From the NCBI GenBank assembly GCA_963383645.1, contig OY726567.1:64077234-64141233 (forward strand): a DNA stretch of 64,000 bases, read 5' to 3'. Positions within the stretch are counted from its first letter, which is position 1; each line of letters starts with the position of its first letter. The notes under the pieces are model-generated. The model saw nothing but the letters and a program-made list of their open reading frames with translations. It was not told the DNA's origin and did not search any database. Source of the stretch: Muscardinus avellanarius (lineage: Eukaryota > Chordata > Mammalia > Rodentia > Gliridae). Below, one piece after another: positions 52,410-63,953 of the stretch. Position numbers and translations under genes: made by a program.

Positions 52410-52505
52410 CTGGGTGCGTAGCTTCTGTCTCCTCTCCATTTACTTTCCAAGGTTCTTTCCTTTGCTCCAGGCAGGAGACCAGCTTTGGTTTAGCAACACT
52501 AAGAC
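52410..52505 (-). CDS. Gene 2 KRAB B exon
   Basis: This exon is not part of a long ORF. On the minus strand CTACTACTCAG precedes a 96-bp segment ending ACCCAG, with donor GTAGGT. Read with the phase-1 base from KRAB A it gives LSVAKPKLVSCLEQRKEPWK..., a standard KRAB B box of standard length. It sits 3.5 kb downstream of the KRAB A exon in transcription direction, with the copy C insertion between them. Confidence 0.83.
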
Positions 52506-52764
52506 CTGAGTAGTAGGAAAAGTCACATGAATCTTGATGGAGAACTTTAAAATGTACTGGGATTTTCTTTACTTAGTACTGTGCCCTGTCCAAAATATTG
52601 AAGAAAAATAGTAGATCCTAAAAAAACGATTTCTCTAAATTTATGTTGTGACAGATTTTAAAAGTACTTAGAGAAAATATTTCATTTTTAGATCAGAGAT
52701 TTATTTAAATTATAAATGATTCAATACTGGAAGGCCTTATTAGTTCTTTAAGAAGTGGGTTACA

Positions 52765-52985
52765 AGCTGGGCAAGGTGGTGAACACTTGTAATCACAGCA
52801 TTCAGGAGGCTGAGACTGAAGGATTGCAGTTCACAGCCAGCCTCAGCTACTTAGTGAAGCCCTTTGCAACTCAGTGAGAACCTGTTTCAAAATACAAAAA
52901 ATAAAAAGAGGCCTAGGTGTGTAGCTCAGAGGTAGTATGGCCCTGGGTTCCATCCTTGATCCCACACACACACAAAAAAAAGAAT
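52765..52985 (+). repeat. B1-dID SINE
   Basis: Complete dimer; copy C inserted into DNA immediately 3' of its A tail. Confidence 0.85.
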
Positions 52986-53016
52986 TGGAAAGAAGTGGGT
53001 TGAGGAGACTTCCGGG

Positions 53017-53025
53017 AAGATGGCG
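53017..53025 (+). promoter_or_regulatory. YY1-like site at the start of copy C
   Basis: AAGATGGCG about 12 bp from the element's 5' end matches the YY1 site known near the human L1 5' end. Further CCATATT sites occur in the 5'UTR at about 53226 and 53434. Confidence 0.5.
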
Positions 53026-53753
53026 ACCGAGAAAAGCGGGGCTTAAGAGCCCCGCTAACAACAAATCTCCATTACCACAAAATCAGCGCCTTTCATAGCC
53101 AGAAAACACCATCACCAGTGAAACAAAACATCACCATGCTCCAGAGAGAAAGCAGACTGAGAACAGAGCCACAGAGGAGATACACTGGCCTCGCGCCCGA
53201 GGACGCGGCAGATGCGGCAGCAGCGCCATATTGCCGGCAGCACCGGCGAATTCACGGGACGGCTACAGCAAGCCGAGGTGAGCCACTGCGGAACAGCCAG
53301 GTGGGATTTCTCCGCGCAGAGGGCATCTAAAGCTCCCAGTAGCCGAGCTCAGCACACGCTGCAGGGATTCAGAGTAGAAATCAAAATCAAGAAGAAAAAT
53401 GCCAGCCCCACAGCCGAGGGCGTAGCAGTGGCGCCATATTGCCACGGCGGAGGCAGCAGCAAATTCAGCGAGGCCAGTACAGCTACATCTGCGTACTCAA
53501 GAACAGTGAGTCAAATTGCGGGCCACAGAGGAGAAATCCCAGTACTGTACTCCCTGGGACTTGACCCAGTGGGGGAAGGGCGGTGGCAGAGATATCACAC
53601 CATAGGAGAACGTGCAACCTGGCACCACCCACAGTCTAAAGCGGCCTCTATCGACTCTCTGGGTCGGAGACTCTGTGATACAACCCAGTAAAGGAGTAGT
53701 GGGGTCTGAGATACTACTGACTCGAGATCCAGAGCACCTTAAGTGAAGTCATA

Positions 53754-54674
53754 GTGACCCAAGGGAAGAACCCAGAGAAGGCACAAACATCCGAAATCAT
53801 GGGAAAGAGGAATAACACTGGAGCAATGAATGTCCAAAACCCCACAACATCAGAACCCGATAAAACAGAAAATCAGAGATTTCTAGAAGATCAAATCAGG
53901 AAAATAACTGTAGAAATAATAGAGGTGCTTCGAAAAGAACTCAGAGAGAGCCAAAAAGAGATAAAGGATGCAATTAATGAAGTAAAGGCCTCAATTCAAA
54001 GCACAAACAACCGATTAGAACACATGGAGAACAGAATCTCGCTCTTAGAAGATGAGCAATCCAAAAATGAACTCATAGTTTCTAATCTAGAAAAAAAATC
54101 CGACAGCAGGAATTGAAGAAATATGGGCCCATTTTAAGAGAGCTAACCTAAGAATAATTGGAATAGAGGAGGGAAAAGAAAGTGAAACCAAAGGGATCAA
54201 CAATCTCTTCAAGGAAGTAATAGCAGAAAATTTTCCAAACATAGAGCAAGAGGTCGATACAAAGGTCCAGGAAACTTATATAACTCCCTTTAGACAGGAT
54301 CGGAGAAGAGGATCCCCACGCCACATAATTGTCAAAATGACCAATGTGGAAGCCAAGCAGAGAATCTTAAAGGCAACAAAAGCAAAGGGCCAAGTGACAT
54401 TCAGAGGCAAACCAATTAGAATCACTCCAGACTTCCCAAACCAAGTTATGAGAGCCAGAAGGGCTTGGAGTAACATATTCCCAATTCTGAAAGAAAACAA
54501 CTTCCAGCCAAAAATTTCCTACCCAGCAAAACTTTCTATCATATTAGATGGAGAAATAAGAAGCTTCCATGACAAACAGAAACTGAAGGAATTTATGTCT
54601 TCAAAACCAGCACTAGAGAAAATACTCAAAGAGATTAACTACAAAGAAGAAATTGGTAACACACTCCAGAACTA
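53754..54674 (+). pseudogene. L1 ORF1 in composite copy C, one frameshift
   Basis: Open for 120 codons from MTQGKNPEK, then shifted near 54110 where about 7 bp are missing relative to copy A (CAGGAATTGAAG in place of CAGGAATCTGATATTGAAG). The RNA-recognition and C-terminal parts reopen, with the last 112 codons at 54337-54674. Confidence 0.85.
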
Positions 54675-55901
54675 GAGAAAAAAGATTTTCCATCCAACAG
54701 ACAACTAAGATTGGTTATCTGTGGAGATTCATTATTTATGTTAGTCTTTTACCTATCTCTAAAGGGTATTGTTTGCCTTTATTGTTGTTACTTTTTAGGA
54801 TTTCTAGTTGGAATATTAATATACCTTCAGATATAGCAATTGGAAATATTTTATCCCATTCTATTAGTAACTGTTAACTCTGTTTACATTGTCTTTGGAT
54901 ATACAATATTTTTTTTTATTTGTTAGGGAGTTTCTATACTCTTCTGTTGCCTGTGCCATTGAAATCATAACCAAGAAATCACTGCCAATTTCAATGTTGT
55001 GAGGTTTAATGACCCAGATTTTCTCCTAAAAGTTTATAGTCTTAAGATTTATATTTAGGTCTATTATCTATTTTGAGTTAATATTTGTATATGGGATTAG
55101 GTAAGGGTCCAATTTTATTCTTTTCCATACAATAATTATTTTTTAACAATATTTAGTTAAAAGATTAATATTTCCACCACCAAATGTTCGTGGAAACCTT
55201 GTCAAAAATAACTTGACAATATAGGGAAGAATTTAGCTCTAGGCTTGTATTTAACTCCAATGGTTTATATATCTGCCTTTAGAATAGTACTACACTGTTT
55301 CAATTATTGTAGCTTTATATGGTTTGAAATCAGAAAATATATATCTTCTAGCTTTGTTCTTTTTCAAGATCGTTTTGGGTACCTAGAGTCCATATTCCAT
55401 ATTAGGATAGATTTTTTTCTGAAAAATAAATATATAAATATATGATAGTTTCACCTAAAAAATAGAAAAAAAATATTCTCTGGTAAGAAAGAAAGCAAAA
55501 AGAAACATTGAAATGTTATCTTTAAGTCATCAAAAGCTTGGTATCAGACAAATGAAACTGTTATGTGAGATTATCATTTTTAATTTTAGATAAATTGCCA
55601 TAATACTAGATGTCAACTACTAAGACAAGCATGGGAGGGAGGGACAGGGAGAGAATGGGGTGGGGATTGGGTGGGGGCTGACTGGGAAAAGTGTGCATGT
55701 ATGTCTACAAAAGTATGTATCCTACTATGATGTATGAATACAGTGCACCAATAAAAAAAAAAGAAGTGGGTTAAAATGTTATTTGCTATGAAATTTCTAA
55801 AATTACTACTAGCTTCAAACAGACATACTTCTCCCAAAAAGGGGCTACATTAGAAGATGGTAGAATATCAAGAAATATTTTCATATGCCAAAGCAGTCTC
55901 A

Positions 55902-56258
<357 letters not shown>

Positions 56259-56329
56259 TCAGGGGTATTTTAGCTTTGAGATAAATCCCAAGTAATGTTT
56301 TAACATTTTTTAAACAATGTTTATTCCTG

Positions 56330-56570
56330 AGTATTTTTTTGTGTGGGAAATCCTGAGTGGATGTGTTTTCTGGGTTTCATTTTCAGTGGATTTATGGTTG
56401 GTATACAGAAAAGCTTTCTACTTTTTAAGATTGATTTTGTATCAGGGAACTTTGCAGAATTTTTTTGATAAGCTCTATAAGCCTTTTGGTTAAGTTTGTT
56501 GGGTCTTCTAAGTATAATATCTATCATTAGCAAGCAGTAAAATTTTGAGTTTCTCTTTTCCTATTCTTAC
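56330..56570 (-). repeat. Old L1 fragment, antisense
   Basis: Wording such as TTTTTTGATAAGCTCTATAAGCC and GGTCTTCTAAGTATAATATC (plus strand) is typical of antisense L1 ORF2. It lies between a partial SINE and an (AC)n tract. Confidence 0.5.
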
Positions 56571-56573
56571 TCC

Positions 56574-56575
<2 letters not shown>

Positions 56576-56619
<44 letters not shown>
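56576..56619. repeat. (AC)n microsatellite
   Basis: About 20 AC units after the antisense L1 fragment. Confidence 0.95.
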
Positions 56620-57029
56620 GTTTTTGAAAATGTTGCTAATCTATTGATACTGGTCTCAAATGTTCACCTGTCTCAAGCCTCACAAATAGTAGAATCAAGC
56701 CATGTGCCGCCGTGCCTAGATTAACTCATAATTTCGAAATTGATGAGTGTTAATTTATACAATGTGTGATCTGTATTATTTGAATAGACAGGTTTAGGTC
56801 ATAATAATCTTTAACATATTTTTAACCCAAGTGAAACAACATAGCATCCAATTCTCAAAAACTAGTTTTAATAACATGCTTTTAGAAAACATTAAATTGA
56901 AAGAGCAATATAGATATATCAGTTATGAGTTATGTTTTTATAACATACAAGATCTGTTATATATAATTATCAGATTAAAACATCTTGATGAGTTAGAACT
57001 GTAATCCTCAAATACATTTTTTTGGCACC

Positions 57030-57205
57030 AGGAGCATTTTACCTCAGAGCTACACCCTCAGTTTTATGCTATTTGTTTTTGTAAGTTTTAAACAGGGTCT
57101 CACAAGATGCACAGAGCCTTATTGAATTGCTGAGGCTGGGCAAGAACTTGTGATCTGTGATCAGCCTCCCAAGTACAGGGACTAATAGGATGCAAAACTG
57201 CCCAG
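57030..57205 (-). repeat. B1-dID SINE
   Basis: Antisense dimer: GGAGCATTTTACCTCAGAGC...GTACAGGGACTAATAGG. Confidence 0.72.
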
Positions 57206-57209
57206 ATAG

Positions 57210-57440
57210 AAATGTACTTCTCAAATTTTGATGAGTGCAGAAAGAAATGTGCTTGTTGTTGGAGTCTACTTATTGAGTTTAGGATATTTGTGGTTGGGCC
57301 TTTGTTTTTTCATTTCTAACACTGCTTGTGATTCCAATGCTACAGGTCAGGTGTTTACTGTTTTGAAGAGGAATAGGAAGACCACTGAAGGAAGAATTTA
57401 TGGAGTGCTTTACATTGAAAATTTTTATAGAATTTATGGT
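57210..57440. repeat. MER5-like relic plus paralogous flank, second copy
   Basis: CTTCTCAAATTTTGATGAG...GGTTGGGCCTTTG...CATTTCTAACACTG, then a flank similar to the one following 22170. The shared flank suggests segmental duplication and not independent insertion. Confidence 0.4.
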
Positions 57441-57464
57441 TGATATCTTAATAATAAAATTTAT

Positions 57465-57545
57465 ATCTGAGTATTTAGCTAAGTGGTAGAGCTCTAACCT
57501 AGCATGCATGATGTCTTGGGTTCAATTTCAAGCTCCAAAAGAGAG
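57465..57545 (+). repeat. ID SINE monomer
   Basis: AGCTAAGTGGTAGAGCTC, CCTAGCATGCATGATG, GGGTTCAATTTC. Confidence 0.75.
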
Positions 57546-57634
57546 CAAAATGTGAGAATAGCAAGAATTTAAAAATTTGGTTTATATACACACTGGATAT
57601 TTGCTCAGTCAAGAATTTGAACAAGACTTCCGGG

Positions 57635-57643
57635 AAGATGGCG
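57635..57643 (+). promoter_or_regulatory. YY1-like site at the start of the long L1
   Basis: AAGATGGCG at +11, the same position as in the composite elements. In human L1 this site helps fix the transcription start. Confidence 0.5.
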
Positions 57644-57799
57644 ACGGAGGAAAGCGGCACTTACAAGTCCCGCTAACAATCCAACTCTACTACCTCAAAA
57701 CCAGCGCCTTTCAGAGCCAGAAAACACCACAGCAAAGAAATAAAAACGGTAAATACAAGGGACAGAGAAAAAGGGCTGAAAAAACAAGACACCGGAAAA

Positions 57800-58375
57800 A
57801 AACCAGCCCGAAGTGCCGCGCCCGCGCGGTGCGGAGCGGCCGGAGCAGCCGGAGCGGCCAGAGCCGCAGCGCGGATTGGGGGGAGCCGCAGAGCGGAGCG
57901 GCCAGAGCAGCCGGAGCAGCCAGAGCCGCGGTGCGGAACGGCCGGAGCGGCCAGAGTGGCCAGACCCGCGGTACAGAGCAGCTGGAGTCGCGGTTCCGAG
58001 CAGCTGAGCAGAGCGGCCAGAGCAGCCGAGCGGAGCGGCCAGAACAGCCGGAGCAGTCAGAGCTGCAGCGCGGATTGGCTGGAGCGGCGGCGTGGAGTGG
58101 CCGGAGCTGCGGAGCGGAGCGGCCAGAGCAGCCGGAGCAGAGTGGCCAGAACAGCTGAGCGGAGCGGCCAGAGCAGCCGGAGCGGAGCGACCAGAACAGC
58201 CGGAGCAGCCAGAGCCGCGTCGCGGAACGGCCGGAGCGGCCGGAGTGGCCAGACCCACGGTGCAGAGCAGCCAGAGCCGCGGTGCAGAGTGGCCGGAGCA
58301 GCCGGAGCGGCCAGAACCGTGGTGCGGAGCAGCCAGAGCCACGGCGCAGAGCGGCCAGAGCGGCGTGGCCTACAT
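57800..58375 (+). repeat. GC-rich minisatellite in the L1 5'UTR
   Basis: Irregular tandem units built from GAGCGGCCAGAGCAGCC and variants (GGAGCAGCCAGAGCCGCGG) fill about 575 bp. A longer period is also visible: CAGCGCGGATTGG recurs at about 57868 and 58066. The other composite copies lack the array at the matching point. The long ORFs in several frames (Arg/Ala/Gly/Ser/Gln/Pro only) arise from the repeat composition and are not called as genes. Confidence 0.85.
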
Positions 58376-59162
58376 CTCCCCTAGCAACACCAGGCTCCAG
58401 AGAGAAAGGAGACTCAAAACAGAGCTCAAACCCAGAGAGGAGGTACTCTGGCCTCGCGGCCTAGGATGCAGAAGCAGCGTCTTACTGCTGGCGGCAGCGG
58501 CGAGTTCACCGGACGGCCCTAGACCAACCCACTCAACCAGCCAATCAGGCGCCTGAGAGGAGGGGTGGACAGCGAGCAGAGGTGAGCAGGTGCTGAACAG
58601 CCGGGCGGCAGTCAGCAGTTTTGTTGGTGCAGGGAACATCTAAAGCTCCCAAGGGCTGGGCGCAGCACAACTGGCAAGGACTCAGAGCAGAGTTCAAAAC
58701 CAGAGAAGAAATACGCCGCATCACGGCCGAGGGCGTGGCAGTGGTGCCATATTGCCAGTGGCGGCAGCAGCGAATCCACTGAGTTCACTACAGCTCCATC
58801 AGCGCACTCAACAACCGTGAGTCAAATTGCGGCCCCTAGGGGAGAAATCCCAGTACTGCACTCCCAGGGACTTGCGCAGATAGTCTCCCTGGGTCGGAGA
58901 TTTTAGCAGTGCAGCCCAGTGGGGGAGTGGCAGTGGCAGAGATATCATACCATAGTCACAACTCCCCACTGGAGAACGCCCAACTTGGCACCCCCCACGA
59001 TCTAAGCAGCCTTGATTGACTCCCTGGGTCTGAGACTTTGTGATACAACACAGTAAAGGAGTAGTGGTGACTGAGATACCATAGACTAGAGATCCAGAGC
59101 ATCTTAAGTGAACTCGTAGTGACTCAGGGAAGAACCCAGAGAAGGCACAAACTTCCAAAATC

Positions 59163-60080
59163 ATGGGAAAGAGAAATAACAATGGAGCAGTGAATGCCAA
59201 CAACACCACAACATCAGAATCTGATAACACAGAAACCCAAAGATCTCTAGAAGATCAAATTAGGAAAATAACTTTAGAAATAATAGAGGACTTTCGAAAA
59301 GAATTTAGAGAGAGTCAAAAAGAGATAAAGGATGCAATTAATGAAGTAAAGGCCTCAATTCAAAGTATAAACAACAGATTAGACCACATGGAGAATAGAA
59401 TCTCGCTTCTTGAAGATGATCATTCTAAAAATGAACGCATAGTTTCTAATTTAGAAAAAAAAACCCGACAGCAGGAATCTGACATTGAAGAAATATGGGC
59501 CCATTTCAAGAGAGCTAACCTAAGAATAATTGGAATAGAGGAGGGAAAAGAAGGTGAAACCAAAGGGATCAACAATCTCTTCAAGGAAGTAATAGCAGAA
59601 AATTTTCCAAACATAGAGCAAGAGGTCGATACAAAGGTCCAGGAAACTTATAGAACTCCCTTTAGACAGGATCAGAGAAGAGGATCCCCATGCCACATAA
59701 TTGTCAAAATGACTAATGTGGAAGCCAAGGAGAGAATCTTAAAGGCAACAAAAACAAAAGGCCATGTGACATACAGAGGCAAACCAATTAGAATCACTCC
59801 AGACTTCCCAAACCAAGTTATGAAAGCCAGAAGGGCTTGGAGTAACATATTCCAAACTCTGAAAGAAAACAACTTCCAGCCAAAAATTTCCTACCCAGAA
59901 AAACTATCCATCAAATTAGATGGGGAAATAAGAAGCTTCCATGACAAACAGCAACTGAAGGAATTTATGTCTTCAAAACCAGCGCTAGAGAAAATACTCA
60001 AGGAGATTAACTGCAAAGAGGAAATGGGTAATTCACGCCAGAACCAAAGAAACAAGAATTCCCATCCAGCAGACAATTAA
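59163..60080 (+). CDS. L1 ORF1p, intact
   Basis: 305 codons from MGKRNNNGAVNANN. A coiled-coil (about 30-110, with NRLDHMENRISLLEDDH), an RNA-recognition fold (LRIIGIEEGKEG, HIIVKMTNVEAKERIL) and the C-terminal nucleic-acid-binding domain are all present. ORF1p trimerises, coats L1 RNA and acts as a nucleic-acid chaperone in the cytoplasmic RNP. It is followed after 45 bp by ORF2. Confidence 0.93.
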   Translation: MGKRNNNGAVNANNTTTSESDNTETQRSLEDQIRKITLEIIEDFRKEFRESQKEIKDAINEVKASIQSINNRLDHMENRISLLEDDHSKNERIVSNLEKKTRQQESDIEEIWAHFKRANLRIIGIEEGKEGETKGINNLFKEVIAENFPNIEQEVDTKVQETYRTPFRQDQRRGSPCHIIVKMTNVEAKERILKATKTKGHVTYRGKPIRITPDFPNQVMKARRAWSNIFQTLKENNFQPKISYPEKLSIKLDGEIRSFHDKQQLKEFMSSKPALEKILKEINCKEEMGNSRQNQRNKNSHPADN

Positions 60081-60125
60081 GCAAAGAAGAATAAACAGTA
60101 TCTCAAACAGAAATAAGATCTTAAC

Positions 60126-63100
60126 ATGTTGGGAATTAAAAATTATCTCTCTATAATCACACTGAATGTAAACGGCCTCAACTCCCCAATAAAAAGACAT
60201 AAAGTGGCAAAATGGATTAAAAGCCAGAATCCATCCATCTGCTGCTTACAAGAAACACACCTCACAAGTAAAGATAGGAACAAACTCAAGGTAAAGGGCT
60301 GGAGCAAGGTAATCCATGCTAATGGTACTCGAAGACAAGCAGGAGTAGCAACTATGATATCAGACAAGTTAGACTTCAAACCCAAACTTATTAGAAGAGA
60401 CAAAGAAGGTCACATTTTACTGGTAAAAGGAATAGTCCAGCAAGAGGAAATAACAATAATCAACATCTATGCCCCAAACATAGGGGCAGCTACTTTCATA
60501 AATCAAACTCTTTGTGACATGAAGCCACACATAAATCCCAACACAATAATACTGGGAGACTTCAACACACCTCTCACAATACTAGACCGATCTTCCAGAC
60601 AAAGGGTCAGTAAAGATGTCTCAGAACTAAAGAACACCATTAACCAAATGGACCTTTTGGACACATATAGAATATTTCACCCAACTACAGCAGAGTTTAC
60701 ATTTTTCTCAGCTGCTCATGGAACCTTCTCCAAAATAGATCACATCCTGGGACACAAAATGAGCACTAGCAAATTTAAAAAATGTTACATACTTCCCTGT
60801 GTCATTTCAGACCATAATGGAATGAAACTAGAAATCAACTATAAGAAGACCCAGAGAAACAACATAAACATGTGGAGACTGAACACCACACTTCTGAATG
60901 AAGAATGGGTCATAGAAGATGTAAGAGGTGAAATCAAGAAATTTCTAGAAACAAATGAAAATAAAGAAACAACATATCAAAACCTCTGGGACACTTTGAA
61001 GGCAGTATTAAGAGGAAAATTTATAGCACTGAGTGCTCACATAAGAAAAACAGAAAATCTTCAAATAAATAGCCTTATGACACACCTCAAAGCCCTTGAA
61101 AAGCAGGAACAATTGAACCCCAAAGCCAGCAGAAGACGGGAAATTATTAAAATTAGAGCAGAAATTAACGAAATAGAGAATAAAAAAACAATACAGAAAA
61201 TCAACAAAACCAAAAGCTGGTTTCTTGAAAAAATTAACAAGATTGATAAACCACTAGCCAACCTAACTAAAAAAAAGAGAGAATCAACCCAAATTATGAA
61301 GATAAGGGATGAAAAAGGAGACATTACTACTGACAGCGTAGAAATCCAGAGGATTATCAGAAACTACTTTGAAAAACTATACTCCAACAAAATGGAAAAT
61401 CTGGAGGAAATCGACAACTTCCTAGATAAATACAACCTTCCTAAACTGAGTCAAGAAGATATAGAACACTTAAACCAACCAATAACAATCAAAGAGATTG
61501 AAATAGCAATAAAGAGCTTACCATCAAAGAAAAGCCCAGGACCAGATGGTTTCCCAAGTGAATTCTATAAAACCTTTATAGGAGAACTAATCCCAATACT
61601 ACTCAAACTATTTCAGGAAATAGAAAAACCCGGGACTCTCCCAAATACATTCTATGAAGCCAACATCACACTAATACCCAAACCGAATAAAGACAGTTCA
61701 AGGAAGGAAAACTACAGGCCTATATCTCTGATGAACTTGGATGCAAAACTATTAAACAAAATACTAGCAACACGCATTCAAAACCACATCAAGAAAAGCA
61801 TTCACCATGACCAGGTAGGGTTCATCCCGGGGATGCAAGGCTGGTTCAATATACGAAAAACAATCCATGTAATTCATCATATAAACAGAATCAAAGACAA
61901 AAACCACATGATCATCTCAATAGATGCTGAAAAAGCATTTGATAAAATTCAACATCCATTTATGATAAAAAACACTGCAGAGAATTGGAATAGAAGGAAC
62001 ATATCTCAACATTATTAAGGCAATATACAATAAGCCCACTGCCAACATCATATTAAATGGGGAAAAACTTCAAGAATTTCCCCTAAAAACTGGAACGAGA
62101 CAAGGATGTCCACTATCACCACTTCTCTTCAATATAGTACTAGAGACTCTAGCCAGAGCAATAAGGCAAGAAAAGGAAATCAAAGGAGTACAAATAGGAA
62201 AAGAAGAACTTAAGCTTTCACTATTTGCAGATGACATGATACTATATTTAGAAAACCCAACAAACTCAACCAAAAGGCTTATAGAACTGATCAACAAATT
62301 CAGCAAGGTATCTGGACACAAAATCAATCTTAAAAAATCAGAAGCTTTCCTGTACACCAACCATAAATCCACTGAAAAAGAAATTCAGAAAACACTTCCA
62401 ATCAGGATCTCCCACAAAAAAATAAAATACCTAGGAATAAACTTGACCAAGGAAGTAAAAGATCTCTACAAAGAAAATTATAAAACACTGAAAAAAGAAA
62501 TCGAAGAAGATCTTAGAAGATGGAAAGACCTTCCATGTTCATGGATTGGCAGAATTATATCATTAAAATGGCCATCCTCCCAAAAGTGATCTACAGATTT
62601 AATGCAATGCCCATTAAACTACCAAGATCATTCCTCACAGACATAGAAAAATCAGTCCTTAAATTTATCTGGAATAACAAAAAGCCCAGAATAGCCAAGG
62701 TAGTTCTCAGCAACAAAAACCACACAGGAATAATCACAATACCTGACTTTAAACTATACTACAAAGCCATTGTAATAAAAACAGCATGGTACTGGCAAAA
62801 GAACAGATATATAGACCAATGGAGCAGAATAGAAGACCCAGAAACAAGTCCACACACTTTCAGCCAATTGATTTTTGACAAAGGGGCCAAAAACATACAC
62901 TGGAAAAAAGATAGCCTCTTCAACAAATGGTGTTGGCAAAACTGGTTAACCATATGCAGAAAATTGGATGTTAATCCCACTTTTTCACCCTGTACAAAAG
63001 TCAACTCACGATGGATCAAAGACTTGGAAATTAAACCAGAGACCTTGAAGCTCCTTGAAGAGGGCATAGGTCCAACACTACAACACATAGGCACAGACAA

Positions 63101-63953
63101 ACATTTCCTCAACAAGACCCCAAAGGCACAACAAATTAAAAGGAGAATCAATACATGGGATTGCATGAAACTGAAGAGCTTCTGTTCAGCAAAGGAAACT
63201 ATCAAGAACCTCAATCGAGAGCCAACAGAATGGGAGAAGATTTTTGCCACCTACACCACTGATAGAGGACTAATATCTAGAATATACAGAGAACTCAAGA
63301 AACTCAACACTAAGAAAACGAAGCATCCAATAACAAAATGGGCAAATGAACTAAATAGATACTTCACAAAAGAAGAAATTCAAATGGCCAATAAATGCAT
63401 GAAAAAATGCTCAACATCACTGGCAATCAGAGAGATGCAAATCAAAACTACCCTGAGATTTCACCTAACTCCAACTAGAATGGCCATCATTCAAAACACA
63501 AACAACAACAGATGCTGGCGAGGATGTGGAGAAGTGGGAACTCTAAGACATTGTTGGTGGGATTGCAAATTAGTGCAACCACTTTGGAAAACAGTATGGA
63601 GAATCCTCAGAAGAATGGGAACAAATCTTCCATTTGATCCAGCAATACCACTGTTGGGTATCTACCCAAAAGAAAAGAAACCAAACTACCAAACTAATGC
63701 ATGTGTATCTATGTTCATAGCTGCACAATTCACCATAGCCAAACTATGGAACCAGCCAAGATGTCCATCAACAGATGAATGGATTACAAAACTGTGGGAT
63801 ATGTACACAATGGAATTTTACTCAGCCATAAAAAAAAACTCAATTACATCATTTTCAGGGAAATGGATGAAACTGGAGGACATTATGCTAAGTGAGATTA
63901 GTCAGGTACAAAAAATAAGAAATCAGATGCTTTCCCTAATATGTGAGAGTTAG
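60126..63953 (+). pseudogene. L1 ORF2 (endonuclease/reverse transcriptase), two frameshifts
   Basis: Starts [20 protein letters not shown]. Endonuclease residues are visible: QETHLT, GDFNTPL and [10 protein letters not shown]. In the [10 protein letters not shown] lies at about 62223-62246. The C-terminal Cys motif C-x3-C-x7-H-x4-C is present near 63515. A run of six A at 61967-61972 appears to hold one extra base (+1), and one base is missing near 62555 (AGAATTATATCATTAAAATGG), which restores the frame. Total length is exactly canonical, consistent with recent damage or assembly indels. If the indels are real, no complete ORF2p is made. Confidence 0.9.

Larger units (their letters stand above)
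53002..55760 (+). mobile_element. Copy C: ORF1-only L1-derived composite element
   Basis: Target duplications of at least 12 bp (AAGAAGTGGGTT) lie at 52990-53001 and 55761-55772. Order in plus sense: L1 5'UTR, ORF1 broken once, antisense ORF2 fragment (about 54690-55580), L1-type tail ending GTGCACCAAT(A)n. It is 2.76 kb and complete at both ends, so it defines the family's unit length. It sits in the intron between KRAB A and KRAB B of gene 2, antisense to that gene. Confidence 0.87.

Noticed and set aside
57577..58556. Several long overlapping ORFs (up to 215 codons) on both strands
   Set aside because: They arise from the GC-rich tandem repeat, with Arg/Ala/Gly/Ser-type low-complexity translation in all frames; no start context or domain.
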